Positions 47,724-56,609 of a DNA stretch of 64,000 bases are shown in pieces. Position numbers and translations under genes: made by a program. Source of the stretch: G965215055 sp965215055 (lineage in GTDB: Bacteria > Pseudomonadota > Gammaproteobacteria > UBA4575); contig OZ244046.1 in the NCBI GenBank assembly GCA_965215055.1, forward strand, positions 1,178,001 through 1,242,000, in the 5' to 3' direction. Within the stretch, counting starts at the first letter, position 1, and the number at the start of each line of letters is the position of its first letter. The notes below the pieces were generated by a model, which saw only the letters and a list, made by a program, of their open reading frames with translations, was not told where the DNA came from and ran no database searches.

Positions 47724-49559
47724 ATGTGTGGAATTATTGGTGCTGTTGCAAATAGAGACGTGGCGCAAGTCTTGTTGGAAGGTCTGCATCGCCTGGAATA
47801 TCGAGGCTATGATTCCGCAGGCATGGTAGTGCTTGAGAACGGTGTGCTCAACCGCATTCGCAAAACGGGGAAGGTGCATGAATTAAGCAAGGCTCTGGAC
47901 AAGTTTGCACTGGCGGGAGAACTGGGCATTGCCCATACTCGTTGGGCTACACATGGTGCACCGGCGGAAAATAATGCTCACCCGCATATTTGCAATAATC
48001 GGGTTGCCATTGTGCACAATGGCATTATCGAAAATTTTGAAACACTCAAAGCGCAACAAACTGCGCAAGGATTCAATTTTACCTCGGATACCGATACCGA
48101 AGTCATTGCCCACCAGATCGTCTTTTACCTGGACCAGGACAACGATTTTTTTACCGCCGTAAGTCGGGCAGCGGCAGACTTGAAAGGTGCTTACGCCCTG
48201 GGCGTGATCGATAAAAATAATCCTCAAAAATTGATTGCAGCACGCAATGGTAGCCCACTGGTTATCGGCAAAGGAGAAAACGAAAATTTTATCGCCTCCG
48301 ATGTACAGGCTTTAATAAGAGAGACACAAAAATTCATCTTTTTGGAAAACGGTGACATCGCGGAAATTACGAGCAACTCGATAAAAGTCGTCGATCAAAC
48401 GAATGCACGTGTCAAGCGCAATGCAAAAACCAGCAAGCTATCCGCGAACGTTGGAGAAAAAGGCGATTACTCGCACTACATGCTTAAAGAGATTTATGAA
48501 CAGCCTCAGGCTATCGCTGATACGCTTGAAGGAAGGCTTGCCAACGGTCGGCTTGCACGGCAAATCCTCACGCCGCAGGCCGAGGAAACTTTACATCAAG
48601 CCAAGGCAATACAGATTGTTGCCTGCGGCACGAGCTATCATGCCGGGCTCGTCGCCAAGTTCTGGTTTGAAGAATTTGTGCGCCTTCCCTGTTCTGTAGA
48701 CGTTGCCAGTGAATTTCGTTATCGCAAGCACGTTATTCAACCGGACACGTTATTTATCGCTGTTTCCCAATCTGGTGAAACGGCAGACGTACTGGCCACG
48801 TTGCGACAGGCCAAACAAGAGGATTACATTGCTACGCTCGCTGTTTGCAACGTCCCGGAAAGCTCACTGGTGCGTGAATCGGATATAGTGTTGATGACTC
48901 ATGCCGGCCCCGAAATAGGAGTGGCTTCTACCAAAGCCTTTACCACACAACTGGTGGCGTTGCTGATGTTAGTGATTATCGCTAGCCGTCGTCACGAGAC
49001 GCATGATGAACTTGAAAAAATGTTGGTCGAACAGCTTGTAACCTTGCCAACGCGAATTAATGAAGTGCTTGAACTCGATGCCAGAGTTAAAAAACTGGCC
49101 GAATACTATGGTGATAAAGAACATGCACTGTTCCTGGGTCGGGGTACTCATCATCCGGTGGCCAAAGAGGGCGCGCTGAAGCTGAAAGAGGTGTCCTACA
49201 TTCACGCCGAAGCTTACCCTGCCGGTGAATTAAAGCACGGCCCTATTGCCTTGATAGATACCAAGACACCTGTTGTTGCCGTGGCGCCCAATAACCAACT
49301 ATTAAAAAAACTGAAATCCAATATAGAAGAAGTACATGCACGTGGCGGTGTTCTACATGTATTTGCAGACGTCAATTCCAATCTTGCCGCCGCAGCCAAA
49401 AATAACGTTACTGTTTTGGAAATTAATGCACCGGAAAATGCCGTCGCCCCGATCATTTTTAGCGTGCCTTTACAACTGCTTGCTTATCACGTCGCGGTTC
49501 TGAAAGGAGCCGACATTGATCAGCCCAGAAATTTAGCCAAATCTGTTACAGTGGAATAA
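47724..49559 (+). CDS. glmS: Glutamine-fructose-6-phosphate aminotransferase
   Basis: A 611-residue enzyme making glucosamine-6-phosphate, first step of amino-sugar synthesis. The catalytic Cys is second (MCGIIGAV). It has GLHRLEYRGYDSAGM, IAHTRWATHGAP and the two SIS sugar-isomerase domains (IVACGTSYHAG, VSQSGETADVLA), ending in AKSVTVE. Intact. Possibly ended by the hairpin at 49594. Confidence 0.98.
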   Translation: MCGIIGAVANRDVAQVLLEGLHRLEYRGYDSAGMVVLENGVLNRIRKTGKVHELSKALDKFALAGELGIAHTRWATHGAPAENNAHPHICNNRVAIVHNGIIENFETLKAQQTAQGFNFTSDTDTEVIAHQIVFYLDQDNDFFTAVSRAAADLKGAYALGVIDKNNPQKLIAARNGSPLVIGKGENENFIASDVQALIRETQKFIFLENGDIAEITSNSIKVVDQTNARVKRNAKTSKLSANVGEKGDYSHYMLKEIYEQPQAIADTLEGRLANGRLARQILTPQAEETLHQAKAIQIVACGTSYHAGLVAKFWFEEFVRLPCSVDVASEFRYRKHVIQPDTLFIAVSQSGETADVLATLRQAKQEDYIATLAVCNVPESSLVRESDIVLMTHAGPEIGVASTKAFTTQLVALLMLVIIASRRHETHDELEKMLVEQLVTLPTRINEVLELDARVKKLAEYYGDKEHALFLGRGTHHPVAKEGALKLKEVSYIHAEAYPAGELKHGPIALIDTKTPVVAVAPNNQLLKKLKSNIEEVHARGGVLHVFADVNSNLAAAAKNNVTVLEINAPENAVAPIIFSVPLQLLAYHVAVLKGADIDQPRNLAKSVTVE

Positions 49560-49593
49560 TTTTGAATACCTATTAAACATACATAGACACTTC

Positions 49594-49619
49594 AACCGGC
49601 AGCTAGGTCATCACCGGTT
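49594..49619 (+). terminator. Possible terminator after glmS
   Basis: AACCGG (49594-49599) and CCGGTT (49614-49619) form a six-pair stem with a 14-base loop, followed by only a short CTTT run. The gap lies between the glmS stop and the convergent DGQHR gene, where a bidirectional terminator would be expected. Weak. Confidence 0.35.
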
Positions 49620-49651
49620 CTTTGCTACTTCTCTACCACAAAGTTTATGCT

Positions 49652-50785
49652 CTATATATCCAGTTCCGGTAATAACGATAGCAAATATTCTGCTAATCGG
49701 CGTTTTCCAGCAGCTGAACTGAAAGAGCCAGCGGCCCCTCTGTAACCTGTCCTCCAAAATTCTGCTCCCTGGACTGATACTCCCTCGCCATTCAACCCGT
49801 CTATATCATTCAAGGCTTTGTTTAGAAACGGTACATAGGACTCTGGTTCAAAGAGAGAGCCACCCTCAGAGCGGGCTAGGTCGAGCACAACTGGAAAAAT
49901 TGAATGAAGCGCATCAACGCCAACTCCCTTTTGAATATTGTAATCTGATGGGAACTCAAAAGTTTTTGGCAGTACGCGACGAACGGCACGCCAATAGGCA
50001 TCTATTACCTGTGCCTGCCTTTCATGTGACCTGATATTTTGGAAAAGAGCAGTCTGTGTCAACAAGAGCTTGAGAGACCTAACGAACGATGCAGATGGTA
50101 CGGTCGTGTCACCCTTAGGCATGTTGGGCAATCGGATACGATCTTTCCAAGTACTCGAAGATTGCGACAAACGTTCGGTGAGAATTTGTGCATTGATTTC
50201 CCATGTCTTACCTCTCTCTTCAACCTCTTTCGCAAAAGAAGGATCGCTTGCAGCACGCGCTTTCATTAAATCTAAAGCAAGATCGGTTGGAACAGATTTT
50301 GCGTTCGAATTTACTACATGGAATTGCTTCATTTCACTACTTTCATCGGCACCGATCATGCACACGAAAGGAATTTTTATATTTTGAACATCTGCATCAT
50401 ACTCATCTATCGCCTTTTGAAGAGCGAGAATCCGGTGTTGTCCATCAACCACCAGTAAGCAATGATCATTGGATGCCTTGTCTGGATTAAGGCAGAGGAT
50501 ATAATTATCTGAACCATCCCTAGTGAGAACATCTTTCTCTTTTGCATTTCGCAAATTGAGCAGTACTGATGTTGGCAAATCCACAGTTTTCTTTGAGATT
50601 TCTCGTGCAAGTTGAGTGATTCGCGATTCTTTTGGATTACGTTGATACCCTGTTTCTTTGAGAACGTTTCGGTGGGGAACATGATGGTGTAATATCAATA
50701 CGCGAGCAGGCATTACACCAACAACGGTTATAATTTTATTTCGTAACGTTGGTCCCCGAACTACTCGCACTTTTGATGTACTCAT
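49652..50785 (-). CDS. DGQHR-domain protein
   Basis: A 377-residue protein. The signature DGQHR lies at residues 114-118 (LLVVDGQHRILAL), in a ParB/DndB-like fold. NSNAKSVPTDLALDLM and WKDRIRLPNM are also typical of the DGQHR family, which includes DndB, the regulator of DNA phosphorothioation. No dnd genes are visible in the window, so a phosphorothioation role is not supported here. The ATG at 50785 has AAGGA seven bases upstream. It is a lone minus-strand gene wedged between glmS and a sterol-desaturase gene, so an acquired gene is likely. Confidence 0.8.
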   Translation of the reverse strand: MSTSKVRVVRGPTLRNKIITVVGVMPARVLILHHHVPHRNVLKETGYQRNPKESRITQLAREISKKTVDLPTSVLLNLRNAKEKDVLTRDGSDNYILCLNPDKASNDHCLLVVDGQHRILALQKAIDEYDADVQNIKIPFVCMIGADESSEMKQFHVVNSNAKSVPTDLALDLMKARAASDPSFAKEVEERGKTWEINAQILTERLSQSSSTWKDRIRLPNMPKGDTTVPSASFVRSLKLLLTQTALFQNIRSHERQAQVIDAYWRAVRRVLPKTFEFPSDYNIQKGVGVDALHSIFPVVLDLARSEGGSLFEPESYVPFLNKALNDIDGLNGEGVSVQGAEFWRTGYRGAAGSFSSAAGKRRLAEYLLSLLPELDI

Positions 50786-50956
50786 AAATTTTTCCTTTGA
50801 AATTAGGCTTAAAATCCTGCGCATTATACATAAAATAAAAAAGTGAGCAAGAATATAGAGCAGAAAAATTATGATTCCATCTTAGATCAAATTTAAAAAT
50901 CTACTCTCCGGGTTTGGTTTATAATAGCGATAACACCTTCCGTCAGAGGGGTAATC

Positions 50957-51760
50957 GTGCTGGATTATCTGTATCACCATGAAATCTTGATTCGTTTGTC
51001 CAGCTTTGTCCTGGTATTTGCGATTTTCGCGATTTGGGAAGTGCTGAAACCGCGGCGCACTTGGTTGTACTCAAAAGGCGTGCGCTGGCTGAATAACCTT
51101 GGCATTGTCCTGTTGAATACTTTCACTATTCGGTTGGTAGTTCCTTTCACAGCTGCTGCGATGGCCGCAATCGCTCAGCAGCAAAATCTTGGACTGTTCA
51201 ACAGTGTACAAATGCCGGTATGGTTATCAATCATAATAGCCGTGCTGATAATGGACGCGGTACTTTATTTTCAACACCTGGCTTTCCATCATGTTCCTTT
51301 TCTGTGGCGACTGCACCGCATGCATCACGCCGACCTGGATTTTGACGTTACCACGGGAATACGATTTCACCCGTTTGAAATACTGCTGTCACTGATCGTA
51401 AAAATAGCCGTAGTACTTATGCTTGGTGCTCCGGTTATGGCAGTTGTTATTTTTGAAATCCTGTTGAATGCGACCTCCTTGTTCAATCACGCCAATATCC
51501 ATATTCCTGCAAGGGTGGATAAAGTATTACGCCGTTTTTTAGTAACTCCGGACATGCACCGAGTTCATCACTCGATTGTTATGAGCGAAACCAACAGCAA
51601 CTTCGGTTTCAACCTGCCGTGGTGGGATTACCTGTTCAAGACGTATCGCGATCAACCCGGTGCAGGTCATGTAAACATGACCATCGGCATTGAGCATTTC
51701 CGCACACCACGCGATCTTTGGCTGGATCTTTTACTGGCGCAGCCATTCAGAAACAAATAG
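50957..51760 (+). CDS. Sterol desaturase/fatty acid hydroxylase family membrane protein
   Basis: A 267-residue membrane di-iron protein. The histidine motifs are HLAFHH (107-112), HRMHH (120-124), HANIH (near 178) and MHRVHH (near 197), spaced as in the FA_hydroxylase family; four hydrophobic helices precede and surround them. ETNSNFGFNLPWWDYLF is a family hallmark. Substrate not predictable: members hydroxylate or desaturate sterols, fatty acids or carotenoids. It begins with GTG behind a GAGGGG site. Confidence 0.87.
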   Translation: MLDYLYHHEILIRLSSFVLVFAIFAIWEVLKPRRTWLYSKGVRWLNNLGIVLLNTFTIRLVVPFTAAAMAAIAQQQNLGLFNSVQMPVWLSIIIAVLIMDAVLYFQHLAFHHVPFLWRLHRMHHADLDFDVTTGIRFHPFEILLSLIVKIAVVLMLGAPVMAVVIFEILLNATSLFNHANIHIPARVDKVLRRFLVTPDMHRVHHSIVMSETNSNFGFNLPWWDYLFKTYRDQPGAGHVNMTIGIEHFRTPRDLWLDLLLAQPFRNK

Positions 51761-51785
51761 TCGTTTCAATTAAAGCGCATAAGTT

Positions 51786-51861
<76 letters not shown>

Positions 51862-51970
51862 GCGCAAGTGGATGATAGCGCGTTGTAAAGAGGTTTGTAT
51901 ATTTATGATCAGTGTCGCCGTGCACGGATGATAGCATCCATCTCGTCAATCAGATTATATGGGTGCCTTC

Positions 51971-53071
51971 TTATGGTAACTGATAGGCATACGGAGCTAC
52001 TTGCGATGCGTGGATTGAATTGGTAACCAAGCCGACAAGCAGGTTGGCGGATGCAGTGCTCATCGCTATGCCGTTTCGATAGTGACCACTGTTGATGTAG
52101 AGGCCGGTTATTTCAGGGTGTTCGCATATATAGGGAACGCCACGCGAAGTACCAGGGCGAAGAGCTGCCCACTGTTGTTGCAGTCCAGCATTTTTCAGCC
52201 CGGGGCACATTTCCTGTGCCTTTGCATGAAGGTCGTCTGCTGCCTGTTGAGTAACGTTGCTTTCAAAACCGACGTGCTCCAGCGTGCTGCCACAAAGCAC
52301 GAGGCCGTCTTTGCGCGAAATCAGATAAGTCTCCCCGTTTACCAGAATACGTGAGAACAGATGGGTCTGCGGTCTGTATAAAAGCATTTGCCCGCGCACG
52401 GGCACGATATCCGTTTTCTTGGCCGTAAGGGGCTGTAGAAGAGCTGTTGTCCAGGCACCTCCGCAAAGCACAACCTTATCTGCAAACAACTTCCCTTGTG
52501 GCGTAATCGCGCCCTGTACACGGCTCGATTGAAATAACAGCTTCTGCACCGCAAGATGCTCCAGAATTTTGACACCGCATCGTTGTAAAGACTTTTTAAG
52601 GGCTTGAATAAGGCGAGGGGACCGCACCTGTTTGACATTGGGTAAATAAAGAGCCTCGTGAAAATTGGGCAACAGATTTGGTTCAAGTTCGAATAGATCT
52701 CGTGAAGTTACGAATTCAATCGGCTCGTTGTTTTTACTTGCCCATCGTATTGCCTGGTTTTTCTCAGCCGTGTCCAGGACAATCATTCCGGAGCAAACAG
52801 CCTCGGGGTCTATTTTTGTTTCTTGTTTTAATTCCTCCGTAAGAGCAGGGAACAGGCGCTGGCTTTCAGTGATCAACATCCGTGCAGGTTGGCCCAGCCG
52901 CCACGGATGTAGCGATGCCAGGATTCCACCAGCCGCCCAAGTTGCCTTTCCGCCAAGATCGCCTTTTTCTATGATTGCAACTTGCAGGCCCGCAAAGTGT
53001 AAATTGCGTGCGGTGAGCATGCCCATGATTCCACCACCGATGACCAAGGTATCATAATAGTGCGTTTGCAT
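51971..53071 (-). CDS. thiO: Glycine oxidase ThiO
   Basis: A 366-residue FAD amine oxidase of the DadA/ThiO family. The dinucleotide motif VIGGGIMGMLTARNLHFAG is at the N-terminus, AGGILASLHPW follows, and the C-terminal YINSGHYRNGIAMSTASA matches ThiO. It oxidises glycine to the imine used to form the thiazole of thiamine. thiS lies 184 bases away on the opposite strand, and thiG past the island, consistent with thiazole synthesis. Confidence 0.9.
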   Translation of the reverse strand: MQTHYYDTLVIGGGIMGMLTARNLHFAGLQVAIIEKGDLGGKATWAAGGILASLHPWRLGQPARMLITESQRLFPALTEELKQETKIDPEAVCSGMIVLDTAEKNQAIRWASKNNEPIEFVTSRDLFELEPNLLPNFHEALYLPNVKQVRSPRLIQALKKSLQRCGVKILEHLAVQKLLFQSSRVQGAITPQGKLFADKVVLCGGAWTTALLQPLTAKKTDIVPVRGQMLLYRPQTHLFSRILVNGETYLISRKDGLVLCGSTLEHVGFESNVTQQAADDLHAKAQEMCPGLKNAGLQQQWAALRPGTSRGVPYICEHPEITGLYINSGHYRNGIAMSTASANLLVGLVTNSIHASQVAPYAYQLP

Positions 53072-53101
53072 ATGGGGCAGTAGCGTTTATAGTGATAAAA
53101 C

Positions 53102-53175
53102 TGGAGCGGGTGATGGGAATCGAACCCACGTTCTCAGCTTGGGAAGCTGATGTTCTACCATTGAACTACACCCGC
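53102..53175 (-). tRNA. tRNA-Gly (anticodon CCC)
   Basis: 74 bases including encoded CCA. Acceptor GCGGGTG pairs with CACCCGC; anticodon stem TCAGC/GCTGA holds loop TTCCCAA, so the anticodon is CCC reading GGG. T arm GTGGGTTCGATTCCCAT is canonical. It closely resembles E. coli glyU. Confidence 0.95.
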
Positions 53176-53254
53176 AATAAGTACCATTTTAGCGACTGTT
53201 GCAGCATTACCAATACGGTTTATTCATAGTAATGATATTTAATACGTACAAAAT

Positions 53255-53455
53255 ATGAAAATTACTGTAAATGGTGAGCAAACTGAGGTGGCGAACGGCA
53301 TGACCGCCTATCTGCTGCTTGAGGAACTCGGCCTGACGGAACAAAGGCTTGCGCTGGAGATCAACGAAGAAATAATACCGCGCAGTGTATTATCGCAACG
53401 TGTGCTACAAGCGGATGATCGTGTGGAAATCATTCATGCCGTCGGTGGAGGTTGA
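53255..53455 (+). CDS. thiS: Thiamine sulfur-carrier protein ThiS
   Basis: A 66-residue ubiquitin-like carrier, full length, beginning MKITVNGEQTEV and ending in the essential Gly-Gly tail (IIHAVGGG). As a thiocarboxylate it donates sulfur to ThiG. thiG should follow within tens of bases in relatives; here it lies 5.2 kb downstream, beyond an accessory island. Confidence 0.93.
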   Translation: MKITVNGEQTEVANGMTAYLLLEELGLTEQRLALEINEEIIPRSVLSQRVLQADDRVEIIHAVGGG

Positions 53456-53518
53456 GTTGGTTTTGAGGACAAAATAGGGGGAGTCATATTTCACGAAAGA
53501 TATGAAAACGGTCGTGCA

Positions 53519-53545
53519 GTGTTGACTATATCAACACGATGTTGA
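53519..53545. promoter_or_regulatory. Inverted-repeat cluster, candidate operator of the restriction island
   Basis: GTGTTGA-CTATA-TCAACAC is a perfect seven-base inverted repeat, and its right arm joins a second one, ATCAACA-CGA-TGTTGAT. Together they give three alternating TGTTGA/TCAACA half-sites. Such arrays are typical of repressor or controller-protein binding. There is no T run, so it is not a terminator. It lies about 210 bases upstream of the methyltransferase start. Confidence 0.4.
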
Positions 53546-53560
53546 TTTAAGTAGTTGGAT

Positions 53561-53643
53561 TTTACTCTTTAGGGATAGTGTGGTCCGGCGGTTGCCAATA
53601 TAATTCTGCGGAAATGTTCAAGGTCTCTATCATGGCGGCATTG
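53561..53643 (+). repeat. Left copy of imperfect 83-bp direct repeat flanking the island
   Basis: It aligns without gaps to 58490-58572, about three-quarters identical, both in the same direction. The best-kept core is CGGTTGCCAATA followed by ATTCTG. On the minus strand it reads as a peptide ending LNISAELYWQPPDHTIPKE-stop, similar to LNISSESYWQPSDHTTLTE-stop in the other copy, which suggests that both are tails of related genes now lost. No start codon with a ribosome site is seen in this copy. Confidence 0.7.
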
Positions 53644-53756
53644 TCTGCTGTGACTTCAACTTTTTTATGCTGCCCGCAGACGGCACCATTGACGATACTT
53701 CATTCTGAGTGAAGCAGCCGAATTCGTAACAGTAGCAATCGGGCTGAGGTTATGTC

Positions 53757-54782
53757 ATGCTTTCTTTTAGTTGTACGACTCACCTGAAAAATTCTCTCAA
53801 CGCGAGAAATTACATGCGGGAACGCGCTTCAAGGAACCAGACGCTGTCATGCACAAGTGAGGATATCATGAGGCTGTCTCATGACATCATGCGGGTGGAA
53901 ACGACTGTTACCCAGAGAGATATCGAGGACCGAGTCATTGGTGGAGATATTTTCGATGTGGTGAGATATTTTCCCGCCTCATTTGTTGATCTCCTCATTT
54001 TAGACCCTCCGTATAATCTATCTAAGAATTTCAATGGGAATTTATTCAGAAAGAAAGAAAAACAAGAGTATGTTTTGTGGTTTGAGAGTGTTATTGAATT
54101 ACTAGACCCATTGATGAAGCCAACAGCGACAATATACGTATGCTCAGATTGGAAAACATCTACGCTTGTTTATCCGATATTGGAATCAAAATTTTCTGTG
54201 AGAAACAGAATTACATGGGAGCGAGAAAAAGGACGTGGTTCAAAGATAAACTGGAAGAATAATACGGAAGATGTCTGGTTTTGTACAAAGTCTGACCGCT
54301 ACTTTTTTGATGTTGATGCAGTAAAGCTAAAGAAGAAAGTTCTTGCACCCTATAGAATAAATGGAAAGCCGAAAGACTGGAGACAGGAGCAGAAGGGTAA
54401 TTATCGCTTGACACACCCATCCAATATTTGGACTGATTTGACGATCCCGTTCTGGTCGATGCCGGAAAACACCGATCACCCCACTCAAAAACCAGAGAAA
54501 TTGATTGCGAAACTTATTCTCGCGAGTTCGAAGAAAGGAGACTTTGTGTTTGATCCGTTCCTTGGTAGCGGCACGACTGCGGTTGTAGCAAAGAAATTGT
54601 CAAGGCGCTGGTGTGGGGTTGAGCTTAATTCTGAATACCTTTGCTGGGCACTAAAACGTGTCGTTGCCGTAACGAAAAACTCGACAATCCAGGGATATGA
54701 AAACGGTGTGTTTTGGGAGAGAAACTCACTCCCCAATCGAAATAAGGAAGCCTATAACTTTCAGGAAACCTTGTTCCCGTGA
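53757..54782 (+). CDS. Type II DNA methyltransferase, beta class (N6-A or N4-C)
   Basis: 341 residues. Motif IV DPPYNL is at 83-86 near the N-terminus and motif I FDPFLGSGTT at 265-274 near the C-terminus, with HPTQKP (241-246) just before it; this order (IV before I) defines the beta class, as in HinfI and CcrM enzymes. DPPY fits adenine-N6 or cytosine-N4 methylation. The segment between (about 100-240) would hold target recognition. The ATG at 53757 has GAGG seven bases upstream. It overlaps the next gene by four bases, consistent with a restriction-modification pair. The recognition sequence cannot be predicted. Confidence 0.9.
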   Translation: MLSFSCTTHLKNSLNARNYMRERASRNQTLSCTSEDIMRLSHDIMRVETTVTQRDIEDRVIGGDIFDVVRYFPASFVDLLILDPPYNLSKNFNGNLFRKKEKQEYVLWFESVIELLDPLMKPTATIYVCSDWKTSTLVYPILESKFSVRNRITWEREKGRGSKINWKNNTEDVWFCTKSDRYFFDVDAVKLKKKVLAPYRINGKPKDWRQEQKGNYRLTHPSNIWTDLTIPFWSMPENTDHPTQKPEKLIAKLILASSKKGDFVFDPFLGSGTTAVVAKKLSRRWCGVELNSEYLCWALKRVVAVTKNSTIQGYENGVFWERNSLPNRNKEAYNFQETLFP

Positions 54783-55447
54783 GATCGGGTTTTTATTATA
54801 AAGGCTACTACAAAGCGATAGCTTCAAATATCAGAGAGTATATCAACTCGTTACAAGATTTCCTTTCGCCTGAAACGGCATGTAGTCCTAGAGCTGTTGG
54901 CGATGCACTTGAATCACTTGTGGCAGAAAAGTTTGATACCTTCCTTGGGGATTGGTGCAAAGAATACTCGAGAGATTTTGCCCGCCGCGCCATGGCTGAC
55001 ATGGCATTTACTGATAAGGAAGGCATTTATTCCGTAATAGATGTCAAAACTCACAGAGAAGACACCAAATTCAACATGCCTAACCTTACTTCAGTAGAAC
55101 GATTGGCTCGGTTTTATGAGTCTGATGCCAATGTTTTCTCCCTTATCATAATTAAATATTCGATTGAAGGCACAAATATCGAAGTATCGGAGGTTTTATT
55201 TTCACCAATCGAATTTCTGGACTGGAGTTGCTTGACTGTAGGTGCGCTTGGCTGGGGCCAGATTCAGATCGCGAATTCCAATGATATCCGTATTATAGAT
55301 AAATTCTCACGAAAGAAATGGATGTTACAGCTATGTGATGTGTTAATGGAATTTTATCCGAGAGAAATTGGCAAAATCCGGGACAGGATCGATCGCTTCA
55401 ACACGGTAAGGGAGTATTGGGAGTCAAAAGAAGACGTTTGGACTTGA
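54779..55447 (+). CDS. Putative type II restriction endonuclease, PD-(D/E)XK type
   Basis: 222 residues starting with GTG inside the methyltransferase stop codon. It has a probable PD-(D/E)XK core: Asp74 in ADMAF followed by IDVKTH with Asp88 and Lys90, and the FNMPNLTSVERLARF segment seen in type II endonucleases. Glu45 precedes the core. The tight coupling with a DNA methyltransferase strongly suggests the cognate nuclease. The recognition site is unknown. Not a helicase or type I/III subunit. Confidence 0.75.
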   Translation: MRSGFYYKGYYKAIASNIREYINSLQDFLSPETACSPRAVGDALESLVAEKFDTFLGDWCKEYSRDFARRAMADMAFTDKEGIYSVIDVKTHREDTKFNMPNLTSVERLARFYESDANVFSLIIIKYSIEGTNIEVSEVLFSPIEFLDWSCLTVGALGWGQIQIANSNDIRIIDKFSRKKWMLQLCDVLMEFYPREIGKIRDRIDRFNTVREYWESKEDVWT

Positions 55448-55483
55448 TTAACGCAAATAATTGAGAGAGCCAACCTATAAACC

Positions 55484-56605
55484 ATGAACTCGGAACGCCA
55501 TATGGATCGCCTGCCCCCTGAGTGGACGTGGTGGCAACGTGATCTCGTTATTTTAGGTGAGTTGCTGGTGTACGGTACTGGCATTGCTTTTGCAGCGATC
55601 TGCCTGAGCCTCCTATTTGAGAATCCACTACAATTAAAATGCGAATGTTGGTTGTATGTACTTGGAATCCTATTTCTAGTTGGGCTCTATATGGTTCGTC
55701 TCCTGCGGCATCCTTTTCGAGTACATGAAGAGAGGCTCGTTGATCGCACGGAAGTCGAAGCATTATTTAAGCAGGCATCTCCAGATGCCGGTAAAAATCT
55801 CCGTAAGCTTATTAAATGTCTCGAACACGAAGGTCCAAGCACATGGACGGAATATAGAATTCTACCCGTAGAGCAGGATGCATTGAAACGGCTTTCTGCC
55901 AAAGATTTGATTGCTAAAGCGCATGCGCGACTAGACGATCTCAAGGAATACGATGAAAAAAGAGGTGAGGAAGAGAAAGAGTACTTTAATAAGCGTGAAA
56001 AGCGATTACACAAGTCCATTAAGACGTTAAAAGAGGAGTTAAAAGAGACCAGTTCATCAGATACGGAGAAAGTTAAGCGTAGAAAAAAAGCAAAAAAAGC
56101 CTTGAGAGCAGACTTGGGAATGCTTCTTGAAACGCTCGCCGATTATGACAAGAACTGGGCAATTGGATCGGAAATATTGCGAGCATTATTGATAGTCATT
56201 TCATTCACTATACCCATTTTATTGGTTTTGGGAGTAGCTCCGGTTCTTATGCCACCAAGAGAAAGTCTTGGATTTGTCAATTGGGCACTTTTGGGGGTAG
56301 CGGGATCACTCACAGCAGTATTACGAAAGCTTTATTTGGGTAGTAAAGTGGAGGTTGGAGATACAGAAGGAAAAAACGAGTTATACCAAACTATCAAGGG
56401 TGCAGTTTTGGGTTTGGTCTCCGGGGTTCTAGTCTTTGCGATGCTCTCGGGTAATATTATATCGAAGGGAACCATAGTGCCTGATGTGGATAGCTGTGAC
56501 TTAAAGCAGATTTATCTCTCTGTTTTCTGGGCTTTTATGGCTGGGTTCGCGTTTGAAAATTTCTTCGATAAAGTTCAACGAGAACAGATCGGAAAATACA
56601 ACTGA
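55484..56605 (+). CDS. Six-helix membrane protein with charged coiled-coil, unknown function
   Basis: 373 residues with no motif I recognise. Hydrophobic helices lie at about 21-46, 54-74, 232-256, 262-282, 304-324 and 342-360. Between the second and third is a cytoplasm-like charged stretch (about 140-225) rich in Lys and Glu, predicted as coiled coil. It lies 36 bases after the endonuclease gene and four bases before the SpeD-like gene, so it is probably part of the same transcript. Membrane effectors of this general form occur in abortive-infection systems, but nothing here proves that. Confidence 0.65.
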   Translation: MNSERHMDRLPPEWTWWQRDLVILGELLVYGTGIAFAAICLSLLFENPLQLKCECWLYVLGILFLVGLYMVRLLRHPFRVHEERLVDRTEVEALFKQASPDAGKNLRKLIKCLEHEGPSTWTEYRILPVEQDALKRLSAKDLIAKAHARLDDLKEYDEKRGEEEKEYFNKREKRLHKSIKTLKEELKETSSSDTEKVKRRKKAKKALRADLGMLLETLADYDKNWAIGSEILRALLIVISFTIPILLVLGVAPVLMPPRESLGFVNWALLGVAGSLTAVLRKLYLGSKVEVGDTEGKNELYQTIKGAVLGLVSGVLVFAMLSGNIISKGTIVPDVDSCDLKQIYLSVFWAFMAGFAFENFFDKVQREQIGKYN

Positions 56606-56609
56606 TAAA

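Larger units (their letters stand above)
53456..53756. other. Left island junction: operator-like repeats and repeat copy, no gene
   Basis: This 301-base stretch between thiS and the DNA methyltransferase gene has no convincing open frame on either strand. It contains a cluster of half-sites at 53519-53545 and the left copy of an 83-base direct repeat at 53561-53643. GAGG at 53747-53750 serves the methyltransferase start. Confidence 0.6.

Noticed and set aside
53176..53254. TPP riboswitch before thiS
   Set aside because: No THI-box core (CTGAGA) or the expected stem pattern was seen before thiS or thiG.
55484..56605. Calling the membrane protein a known abortive-infection or DUF family
   Set aside because: Hydrophobic and coiled-coil pattern only; no motif identifying a named family.
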